Origin: Deltaproteobacteria bacterium
GTDB taxonomy: Bacteria > Desulfobacterota > Desulfobaccia > Desulfobaccales > Desulfobaccaceae
Direction of reading: 5' to 3'
Length of the DNA: 54,811 nt
Assembly (NCBI GenBank): GCA_019309545.1
Contig: JAFDGA010000014.1
Span: 1-54,811, forward strand
Every line of letters starts with the position of its first letter. Positions within the stretch are counted from its first letter, which is position 1. A program made the position numbers and the translations under genes. This document shows, piece after piece, positions 33,856 to 41,308 of the stretch. Below the pieces are notes generated by a model, which had not been told where the DNA came from, searched no databases, and was given only the letters and a program-made list of their open reading frames with translations.

Positions 33856-36186
33856 TTAGGTTTTCTTTAATTCTGCAGCCAGATCCTGGATAATCTGTTG
33901 AAAAATGCGGCCTTCGGTAGCCGAAATCCAGGCCAAACGCAAGCGTTGGGGATCAATGCCTTTTTTATCCAGTTTTTTCTTAAGTTTTTCCATCCGGACC
34001 TGGGCGCGTAGGTTTCCAGAAACATAATGGCAGTCACCGGGAGGATGGCAGCCGGTAACCAGCACCCGACCGGCGCCCTGCTTCAAGGCACGCAGAATAA
34101 ATTTGGGATGCACCCGACCGGCGCACATGGTACGGATGATGCGGACCACCGGGGGGTATTGCAAGCGCGACACCCCGGCAAAATCGGCCCCGGCGTAGGA
34201 ACACCAGTTGCAGCAGAAAGCCAGGATCTTTTCCTGCGGATGATCCGCCAAGAACTCGTCGATCTGGGCCTGAATCATCTCATCGGTAAAACCATGCGCA
34301 ATCACTGCCCCGGCCGGGCAAGCCCCGGCACAGACTCCGCAACCTTTGCAGGCGGCCTCGATGACCTGGGCCTTCCGCCTTTTGCCTTCCCCCACCATTT
34401 TGATGGCCTGGAAGGGACATTCATTGTAACAGGTCTCACAGCCGATGCATTTTTCCTGATCCACTTCGCAAACAATGCCGTCCAGCGTAATAGTCTCGTG
34501 GGCGAATAACGAGAGGATTTTGGCCGCCGCGCCGCTGGCCTGGGTGATGGATTCGGAAAGATCTTTAGGTCCCTGGCAGGCTCCGGCCAGATAGATGCCA
34601 TCCAGGACGCTCTCCAGGGGGCGCAGCTTGGGATGGGCTTCCAGGAAAAAGCCATCGTCGCCCACCGGCAGCTTGAGAACTTCACGCAGCGGCGCGCCGC
34701 CGCCCGGCTCCATGCCCACGGCCAATACCGCCAGATCCACCCGGTCCTCAGTGGCAGTCTGAAACAGCTCATTATCGCCCCGGATAATTACCCGACCGTC
34801 ATCATCAGCCTGGACTTCCTTGACCTGGCCCCGGATAAACAGCAGGCCCGCTTCGCGGGCTTTAGTGTAAAGGGCTTCCCAGTCTTTCTTGGTAGTCCGC
34901 AGATCCCGATAATAAAGGCGGATGTTGGCCTGGGGAAGGCGGCTTTTCAACTCCAGAGCCTGCCGCAAGGCAGTCGGACAACAGACCCGGGAGCAATAGC
35001 GATGACCCTCTTCTTCCCGAGAACCGACGCAGAGGATAAAGGCAATCTCCTGGGGCGGGTTAGAGCCGCCAGGCGTGATCACCTGACCCGCGGTCGGTCC
35101 GTCCGGGGCCAGCAAGCGTTCCAGGGTAACCGAGGTAATCACATTGGGAAGCGCGGCCCAGGGTTCATAGCGGCTGCCTTCTGGATTAAAAGGACGAAAG
35201 CCGGTAGCCACCACCATGCTTCCGCAGCGAAGGTGGTGTTCGACCTTCTTAGGCCGGAGATTGATGGCCTGCCGCGGACAGACCGGAACACAAAGGCCAC
35301 AACGGTTACAATGTTCCTGATCTATTACATATTGGCCTGGAAAGGCCTGGGGGGCGGGGAGGTAAATGGCTTTGCGGGAGCTTAACCCTTGCTGGCGTTC
35401 ATCTGGCACTTCGACCGGACAGACCTCCAGACACTGGCCACAACGGTCGCAGTCCTCAGACACCAAGGGCAGAGATTGCCGCACCGTAACCTCAAAATCG
35501 CCGAAATGGCCGCTGACCTCGGTGACCTCACTATTGCTCAGCAACCTGATCCCCGGATGGAGCATGACTGCCGCCATCATCGGATTGATCAGGCTGAGGG
35601 CGGTCTGTCCCTGCGGAAAAGTGCGATATAGGGAATTGGTCATGCCGCCCAGCACCGGCTGGCACTCCACCAGGGTTACCGGGAATCCGGCATTGGCAAT
35701 ATCCAGGGCAGCCCGCAGACCGGCCGGGCCGCCGCCGATGACCAGGGCCTGACGGTGCAGCGGCACCACCCGATCAGTGAGCGGGCGGGCCAAACGCACC
35801 TTGGCCAGCCCCATTTTGATCAACTCCAGGGCCTTGGCCGCAGCCGCCTCCGGCTCGTGGATATGCACCCAGGAACAGTGCTCCCGGATGTTAACCATCT
35901 CCAACAGATAGGGATTGACCCCGGCCTCGATCAGCAGCCGCCGAAAAGTCGGCTCATGGAGCTTGGGAGAACAGGCAGCGATTACCAGCCGGTTCAGGCC
36001 CAATTGTTGAATATCCTCCAGGATTTCGCGCTGGCCCGCCTCAGAGCAGGTATAGAGGTGATGCCGGCAGACCGTAACCTCAGGGAAGCTTTGTGACTGG
36101 GCCACCAGAGCTTCGGGACTGATGACTCCGGCAATATTGAGACCACAATGGCAGATGTAGAGGCCGATGCGAACTTCTTCGTCCAT
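33856..36186 (-). CDS. HdrA-MvhD fusion flavoprotein
   Basis: 776 residues. Canonical HdrA N-domain with a full cysteine set (ICHCG at 12-14, YTCSE, AACSP). FAD motif GGGPAGLRAALDIA near 152. Two inserted [4Fe-4S] motifs (CDRCGQCLEVCP and CNRCGLCVPVCP). Flavoprotein C-terminal fold with CVGSREE. Then a ferredoxin pair (CIGCETCYNECP and CKGCGVCAGACP) near 560-610, and a complete MvhD-like domain (~655-776) with CCNWC, CAGR and CHPPGDC. It would combine flavin, several [4Fe-4S] centres and a [2Fe-2S] centre in one soluble chain. QmoB has a similar layout, but no aprAB or qmoC is near. Confidence 0.9.
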   Translation of the reverse strand: MDEEVRIGLYICHCGLNIAGVISPEALVAQSQSFPEVTVCRHHLYTCSEAGQREILEDIQQLGLNRLVIAACSPKLHEPTFRRLLIEAGVNPYLLEMVNIREHCSWVHIHEPEAAAAKALELIKMGLAKVRLARPLTDRVVPLHRQALVIGGGPAGLRAALDIANAGFPVTLVECQPVLGGMTNSLYRTFPQGQTALSLINPMMAAVMLHPGIRLLSNSEVTEVSGHFGDFEVTVRQSLPLVSEDCDRCGQCLEVCPVEVPDERQQGLSSRKAIYLPAPQAFPGQYVIDQEHCNRCGLCVPVCPRQAINLRPKKVEHHLRCGSMVVATGFRPFNPEGSRYEPWAALPNVITSVTLERLLAPDGPTAGQVITPGGSNPPQEIAFILCVGSREEEGHRYCSRVCCPTALRQALELKSRLPQANIRLYYRDLRTTKKDWEALYTKAREAGLLFIRGQVKEVQADDDGRVIIRGDNELFQTATEDRVDLAVLAVGMEPGGGAPLREVLKLPVGDDGFFLEAHPKLRPLESVLDGIYLAGACQGPKDLSESITQASGAAAKILSLFAHETITLDGIVCEVDQEKCIGCETCYNECPFQAIKMVGEGKRRKAQVIEAACKGCGVCAGACPAGAVIAHGFTDEMIQAQIDEFLADHPQEKILAFCCNWCSYAGADFAGVSRLQYPPVVRIIRTMCAGRVHPKFILRALKQGAGRVLVTGCHPPGDCHYVSGNLRAQVRMEKLKKKLDKKGIDPQRLRLAWISATEGRIFQQIIQDLAAELKKT

Positions 36187-36199
36187 GTGTTTTAAATGT

Positions 36200-36224
36200 T
36201 AGGGGCGGGGTGACCCCGCCCCTA
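36200..36224. repeat. Intercistronic GC-rich palindrome overlapping a stop codon
   Basis: Perfect 11-bp arms TAGGGGCGGGG (36200-36210) and CCCCGCCCCTA (36214-36224), loop TGA. On the minus strand its first three bases are the TAG stop of the polyferredoxin gene, and it ends 14 bases before the ATG of the HdrA-MvhD gene. On the plus strand GTTTTTG follows. On the minus strand no T-run follows, so it need not terminate the operon. Confidence 0.75.
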
Positions 36225-37064
36225 GTTTTTGATTAGTTTGGCCACAGCCTGTTCCCAGGCCTGGGAATATTCTCCTGGCTCCGCGACCACTTCTTCCCGG
36301 ATCAGAGTGATAGCGTCCTGGTCGCAGATATTGAGGCAGACGCCGCAGTAGGCACAATCTTCAAACCGCAGAAAGACTCGCTCGCCTTCCCGCACAATCG
36401 CCTTGGTGGGGCACAGGTTAATACACTTATTGCAATCTAACGGACACTTGCTATCATCGATAAGCAGACGCCCCAAAAATTGGGGATTGACCTCAATGGC
36501 GTCATATTCACAAGACTGCAAACACTGGGTGCACCGCAGACAGAACTCGGGTTGGGGGACCACGCTTTCCCCCTCCTGGTCCCAGATGATCGCCTGCCGC
36601 TGGCAGGTCTCAATACACACCTGGCAGTGTTTGGGGCAGTCAGTCTCGGTGTTGGGCACCAGCTTGAGCTCGCGGCGGCACCAGCGCCAGTCGCTCTCCG
36701 GATTAATTGGACAGGGCAACGGACATTTGCCGGTGTCAATATTGATCTTGGGTAAAAAAGGGGCCAACCCTTGCTGGTCGGCAAACATGGTTTTCGGTCG
36801 ATGGTTATAACTCAAGCTGATGGCCGCCACCGGGCAGAAATGGGAACAGATCTCACATAATACACAGAGCCGGGGATCAATGGTGATGTCCAGATCCTCC
36901 TCCCCCGGGATTATCTTCACTGCCTCCCGGGGGCAGACCAGGGAACAGATGTCGCACTTCAGGCAGAGCTGTTTGTCCAGCTCCAAGGTTACCTGGTCAA
37001 CATACATCTGGAGACAGAGTTCCAGGTGATTTTCCGTCTCTCGCTTTGCCACCCTGGCCTTCAT
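36222..37064 (-). CDS. Polyferredoxin with at least six [4Fe-4S] motifs
   Basis: 280 residues, almost entirely CxxCxxCxxxC modules: CLKCDICSLVCP, CVLCEICSHFCP, CPKHCQVCIETC, CLRCTQCLQSC, CPLDCNKCINLCP and CAYCGVCLNIC, plus a CPLPCP pair. No signal peptide or membrane helix is present in the preferred form. It probably wires electrons to the HdrA-MvhD and HdrA proteins encoded next on the same strand. The start is taken at ATG 37064; a further 28 residues upstream are hydrophobic and poorly supported. Two motifs are four-Cys variants with altered spacing, so the cluster number is a minimum. Confidence 0.88.
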   Translation of the reverse strand: MKARVAKRETENHLELCLQMYVDQVTLELDKQLCLKCDICSLVCPREAVKIIPGEEDLDITIDPRLCVLCEICSHFCPVAAISLSYNHRPKTMFADQQGLAPFLPKINIDTGKCPLPCPINPESDWRWCRRELKLVPNTETDCPKHCQVCIETCQRQAIIWDQEGESVVPQPEFCLRCTQCLQSCEYDAIEVNPQFLGRLLIDDSKCPLDCNKCINLCPTKAIVREGERVFLRFEDCAYCGVCLNICDQDAITLIREEVVAEPGEYSQAWEQAVAKLIKN

Positions 37065-37302
37065 GCCGAGTTTCCCAACTCCCCCATATAAATTACTAAT
37101 TTTAGCAAAAAAAAGCCTAAAGACAAGGCTAAAAATAAAATTATGCAATTATATCAATAAATTTGGTAAGTAAAGAACCCAAGCCTTGCAGGCCGGGTGA
37201 TTCGGGAATATTTTATTTGGGTTAGGGTGGGTTAGGGGCCGGAATATCGACCCAGCCCCAGAGGTGTTTAAAAAGCTGTCTGACCCTCTCTGTTAGGGGA
37301 TC

Positions 37303-37593
37303 CTACTCGTACTTGAATTGTTCACCGAATTCGCTGAACGAGAAGGTGAGGAAGATATGATGGCCATCAAAGTCTAACACCCGCAAGTCATCAGTCTGCC
37401 GGAGATCTCCCAATATTACCGGATAATGCTCCCCGTAGCGCTTCTCACATAATTCCAATGGAAGTTCATAGCCTATAAATTTTTTTATCCCCTTGGCCTT
37501 GAGTTTCTCTACAAAACCCGGATCAGTAAAGGATTTATAGGAGGTTAACACTACAATAGGTCCTGTCCCAGTAAAGATAATTCCCGCTTTCAT
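37303..37593 (-). CDS. Conserved-looking small protein of unknown function
   Basis: Not recognised. 96 residues, beginning MKAGIIFTGTGPIVVLTSY. A small mixed alpha/beta protein with no cysteine pair; acidic, with an aromatic-rich end (FLTFSFSEFGEQFKYE). ATG 37593 is preferred over ATG 37599, because GGGAGG directly abuts the first and is 6 bases from the second. It lies alone between the polyferredoxin gene and divergent hisD. The good ribosome site supports expression. Confidence 0.7.
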   Translation of the reverse strand: MKAGIIFTGTGPIVVLTSYKSFTDPGFVEKLKAKGIKKFIGYELPLELCEKRYGEHYPVILGDLRQTDDLRVLDFDGHHIFLTFSFSEFGEQFKYE

Positions 37594-37851
37594 TGTCATC
37601 CTCCCTCGGTTTTGGGTTTAAGGGTCATCTTATATTAACTTAAATTCTCTTCTGGCAAAGTCAATATTCAGTCAAAAAAAACTTTGTCAGTCTGCTTGGA
37701 AATTAGACAAAATTTATGTATCATTAGCCACTTAATTGCCTGAAGCCTCTTCACATTGCTAGCCCTCGGAAGAGGCCGGTAGCGCCCTGGCCTATTCTAA
37801 TGCTGAATCTTAACAACTTTGGAAAGGGCAGTTTATAATCAACAAAGTTGA

Positions 37852-37880
37852 TTGTGCCTTAATTTTCAATCTGCTATAAT
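37852..37880 (+). promoter_or_regulatory. Promoter of hisD
   Basis: TTGTGC (37852-37857), 17 bases, TATAAT (37875-37880) with an extended TGC just before it. It lies 60 bases upstream of the hisD ATG. Confidence 0.7.
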
Positions 37881-37940
37881 GGTCGCCATCACTAGCGGAG
37901 AGAATTTGACTTGATTGGGGAATGATCGAGGACCAGCAGG

Positions 37941-39242
37941 ATGGTTAACTTAATTGTGGAGAAACTGCGCGAGCTTAGCTTTGAACGCCGTCAGGCCATC
38001 CTGACGCGGTCTAGAGAAGATATCTCGGCGGTGCTGGACGATGTCAAGAAGATCGTCGAGGCTGTCCGCCAGCACGGGGATTCCGAAGCCTTAGAAATTT
38101 ATGGGGATTATAAGCATGATTTCTGTCCCCACGATCTAATCGTTACAGCGGAGGAAATTCAGGCAGCCTATGATTCCCTGGACCCCAAAATAATTGAAGC
38201 CCTGCAGCTGGCCGCGGCTAATATTGAGAAATTCCACCAGGCCCAGGTCGAGAGGGAAATGTGGGCTATTGAGGTCCGGCCGGGTATTATGGCCGGACGA
38301 CTATATCGCCCCCTGGAGCGGGTGGGCTGCTACATTCCCGGGGGTCTGGCCAAATACCCCTCTACGGTACTGATGACCATTATCCCCGCCCGGGTCGCCG
38401 GAGTGCGGGAAATCATTGCCTGCACCCCGCCGGATCAGGGAATGATTGTTCACCCTGCCACCTTGGCCGCGGCCCATCTGGCCGGGGCCCAGCAGATCTT
38501 CAAAATCGGGGGGCCCTGGGCCATCGCTGCCATGGCCTATGGCACTGAACTGGTCCCCAAGACCGACAAGATCGTCGGACCGGGCAATAAATATGTCACC
38601 GCCGCCAAGTTACTGGTATTTGGAGAGGTCGCGATCGATTCCCCGGCCGGTCCCAGTGAAGCCCTGATCCTGGCTGATGACACCGCCGAAGCCCGTTATG
38701 TGGTGGCCGATTTCTTATCTCAGGCCGAACACGATCCCGACGCGGCTGCAGTTTTGGTCACTACTTCGGAGAAGCTGGCCCATCGGGTAGTACAAGCAAT
38801 TATCGAGGAACTACCCGAATTACCACGCCAGGAGATTTTACAGGCCGCCATCGAGCACCACTCTGCAGTGCTGGTAGCCCACGATCTGGCCGAAGCTCTG
38901 GAGTTTGTCAACCTTTATGCCCCGGAACACTTGCAGATTATCACCCGCGAGCCTTTTGAAGTGTTGCCCCGGATTCGCCACGCCGGGTCCATTTTCCTGG
39001 GTCCTTATGCGCCTATCCCGGCCGGGGATTATGCTTCCGGCACCAATCATGTGCTTCCCACCGGCCAGTGTGCCCGCATGTTTTCCGGTCTGTCGGTGGA
39101 CGATTTTATCAAAAAACCCACTTTTCAGCATCTTTCCTTCAAAGGCTTGCAGTCCATCAAGGATGCGGTGATCATTCTGGCCGAAGCTGAGGGTCTGCCG
39201 CTCCATGCCCGAACCATTGCGGAACGTTTCCGGTATGTTTGA
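37941..39242 (+). CDS. hisD: Histidinol dehydrogenase
   Basis: 433 residues, catalysing the last two oxidations of histidine synthesis with NAD+ and zinc. Landmarks: [12 protein letters not shown], the [10 protein letters not shown] motif, SQAEHDPDA (zinc-binding Gln and His), and [10 protein letters not shown] with the catalytic Glu-His pair. [10 protein letters not shown] and a C-terminal [10 protein letters not shown] complete it. Full family length. It is not in a his operon here: the neighbours are unrelated and folE2 follows 221 bases later. GAGG precedes the ATG at 37941. Confidence 0.97.
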   Translation: MVNLIVEKLRELSFERRQAILTRSREDISAVLDDVKKIVEAVRQHGDSEALEIYGDYKHDFCPHDLIVTAEEIQAAYDSLDPKIIEALQLAAANIEKFHQAQVEREMWAIEVRPGIMAGRLYRPLERVGCYIPGGLAKYPSTVLMTIIPARVAGVREIIACTPPDQGMIVHPATLAAAHLAGAQQIFKIGGPWAIAAMAYGTELVPKTDKIVGPGNKYVTAAKLLVFGEVAIDSPAGPSEALILADDTAEARYVVADFLSQAEHDPDAAAVLVTTSEKLAHRVVQAIIEELPELPRQEILQAAIEHHSAVLVAHDLAEALEFVNLYAPEHLQIITREPFEVLPRIRHAGSIFLGPYAPIPAGDYASGTNHVLPTGQCARMFSGLSVDDFIKKPTFQHLSFKGLQSIKDAVIILAEAEGLPLHARTIAERFRYV

Positions 39243-39463
39243 AAATGCCACCTGCTTTGCCTGCGGGTGAACAAAATCCCAGAGCTTGTAAATGAAATAA
39301 AGATAACATATAATTAAATTAACAATCGATGTTTGTAGCTGCAGGGTCTAAGGTGGCGTGGTCGGTTGCCGGACGCAAAACTTAGGCCAGGTTTAGATAC
39401 TTCTTGTTATTGCTTGCAGCTAGATCGACCATTAAACCAAAAAACTCTCCGGGAGGGGGGACA

Positions 39464-40309
39464 GTGCAAAAAGGCAAGGCGGTAGCTGCCACCATCGACC
39501 TGGCCGAGATCGAAGATGTCCAAAGCCGGCCGGACCACCGCATGATCGACATTGATAAGGTAGGAGTGAAGGACATCTCTTACCCGATTGTGGTGTTGGA
39601 CAAATATAACGGCACCCAGAACACTGTGGCGCGCATCAATGTCTATGTCAACCTGCCCTATCGTCACAAGGGCACCCATATGAGCCGGTTCATTGAAATT
39701 TTAAGTGAGTTCCGTCGCAACATCAGTATCAAGAACATCTCCAGCATCCTGGAAGAGACCCGGCGGAGGCTGCATGCGCAGTCGGCTCATCTTGAGCTAA
39801 CCTTTCCTTATTTCATTGAAAAACAGGCCCCGGTAACCGGTTCCCGCGGCCTCATGGAATATATCTGCAGCATCAAAGGGTCATTAAATTCTAACGGCCA
39901 TATTGACCTGCTGGTCGGCGTCAAGGTGCCGATCACCACTCTTTGTCCCTGTTCCAAAGAGATCAGCCGGGTTGGAGCACACAATCAGCGGGGCGAGGTC
40001 CGGGTCCAGGTGCGGTTCAAGAAGTTTTTCTGGATTGAGGATCTCATTCGCCTCATCGAAGAATCAGCCTCGTGCGAGGTTTATGCATTATTAAAACGCC
40101 CGGACGAAAAGTTCGTCACTGAACATGCTTATGCCAATCCCAGGTTTGTGGAGGATATAGTCCGCGAGATCGCCCAAAAACTCGATAAAATGGATAACTT
40201 TACCTGGTATTCGGTAGACTCGGAAAATTTCGAATCTATCCACAACCACTCCGCCTACGCCTACATCGAATCCCATAAAGGCCAGCCCAAAATAGCCAAG
40301 CGGCATTGA
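39464..40309 (+). CDS. folE2: GTP cyclohydrolase FolE2 (type IB)
   Basis: 281 residues, producing dihydroneopterin triphosphate for folate or queuosine. The core motif TTLCPCSKEIS with the active-site cysteine is followed by GAHNQRG; EHAYANPRFVEDIVRE and YAYIESHK are in the C-terminal part. Type IB enzymes can use metals other than zinc. The GTG at 39464 is chosen because a GGGAGGGGGG tract lies just upstream; the frame extends to 39404 without such a site. An anaerobe using THF for one-carbon flow needs it, which links it loosely to metVF. Confidence 0.93.
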   Translation: MQKGKAVAATIDLAEIEDVQSRPDHRMIDIDKVGVKDISYPIVVLDKYNGTQNTVARINVYVNLPYRHKGTHMSRFIEILSEFRRNISIKNISSILEETRRRLHAQSAHLELTFPYFIEKQAPVTGSRGLMEYICSIKGSLNSNGHIDLLVGVKVPITTLCPCSKEISRVGAHNQRGEVRVQVRFKKFFWIEDLIRLIEESASCEVYALLKRPDEKFVTEHAYANPRFVEDIVREIAQKLDKMDNFTWYSVDSENFESIHNHSAYAYIESHKGQPKIAKRH

Positions 40310-40489
40310 AAGGATCCCAGGACGCCAAGATTAAGGGAAAATTCCACCCGCCCTGCCGACTGGCTCCTATCGGAGCACGACAATTTCCCTTTACAGACTA
40401 TTGCAGCTTAGCGCGCTAATTATCCAATCTCAAACAACCAATTTACCCCATACCGGGTGGTCGGCAAAAGGTTTTCGGAGAGAAATTAT

Positions 40490-40585
40490 TTTACTCGGAG
40501 CATTTAAAAGGTTAACTTAAGGGGAGGGGCGGGGGACCGCCGGATGCCCACCCCCCTCAATCTCCCCTCCCACCCCCCTTAAGGG
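40490..40585 (+). repeat. Dispersed G/C-rich repeat, copy B
   Basis: Second copy of the element at 17805-17901, same orientation: TTTACTCGGAGCATTTAAAAGG, then a G-rich tract, then CTCCCCTCCCACCCCCC and TTAAGGG. It lies in the 352-base gap between folE2 and yedF. Before it, at 40363-40376, a small GCTCC-TATC-GGAGC hairpin follows folE2. Confidence 0.8.
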
Positions 40586-40661
40586 TGGGGGTGAAGGTGT
40601 GGGAGAAGGGTTAGGTGTCTACGACCTCTAACCTCTTTCCCAAGAACAGAAGGATAGTTTC

Positions 40662-41270
40662 ATGGCTGCCAGCAGACTTGATTGCCGGGGTCTGGCCTGT
40701 CCCAGTCCGGTCCTGAAAACCAAGGAATTGATTGATCAAGGAAATGTTGATCAGCTGACCGTTTTGGTGGATAATCCGGCCGCCCAGGAAAATGTCAGCC
40801 GCTTTTTAACCCGCAGCGGCTATCAGCTGCAGGTAGAGGAAAGTGACGGGGCCATTGCGATCACCGGGTTTCGGGATAAGTCGGAAACCTGCCAGCTCCC
40901 CTTGCAGCAAGCACCACAGCCGGCTTCGGAATCAAAAATCATGGTGCTCTTGGGAGTCAATTATTTGGGCCGGGGCGACGACGAGTTGGGCCGCAAACTG
41001 GTGATCAGTTTCATTAAGACTCTTAAGGAAATGGGTCGTGAATTGTGGCGCTTGGTCCTGTTAAATTCCGGGGTCAAACTGGCCACCGAAGGCTCGGAAG
41101 TGCTGGCCAGCCTACAGGAATTGGAAAACGATGGAGTCACCATCTTGGTCTGCGGCACCTGCCTGGATCATTTTCACCTGTTGGATAAGAAGCAGGTAGG
41201 CGAAACCACCAACATGCTCGACATCGTCACTTCCATGCAACTGGCCGACAAGGTTATTTCTCTAACCTGA
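40662..41270 (+). CDS. yedF: YedF-type selenium-associated protein (TusA plus DsrE-like domain)
   Basis: 202 residues. The N-terminal TusA/SirA domain (1-75) has DCRGLACPSPVLKTK, Cys13 in the CPxP motif. The C-terminal DsrE-like domain (~90-200) has NSGVKL and CGTCLDHF. This fusion is the YedF family, found in selenium-using bacteria and presumed to handle selenium or sulfur transfer. No sel genes lie in the window. The ATG at 40662 has no strong ribosome site (AGAAGGATAG upstream). It is convergent with the LonB-type protease gene. Confidence 0.88.
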   Translation: MAASRLDCRGLACPSPVLKTKELIDQGNVDQLTVLVDNPAAQENVSRFLTRSGYQLQVEESDGAIAITGFRDKSETCQLPLQQAPQPASESKIMVLLGVNYLGRGDDELGRKLVISFIKTLKEMGRELWRLVLLNSGVKLATEGSEVLASLQELENDGVTILVCGTCLDHFHLLDKKQVGETTNMLDIVTSMQLADKVISLT

Positions 41271-41308
41271 GGTATTGTCGATTTTATTACTCTAGGCATT
41301 AAAACGGA

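Noticed and set aside
32189-36186. QmoA/QmoB of the sulfate-reduction complex
   Set aside because: The HdrA-MvhD fusion has a QmoB-like layout, but both proteins carry HdrA-type N-domains, and there is no aprAB or qmoC nearby.
36200-36230. Terminator between the polyferredoxin and HdrA-MvhD genes
   Set aside because: The T-run lies on the plus-strand side only; in the direction of these genes no T-run follows, so an operon break is not supported.
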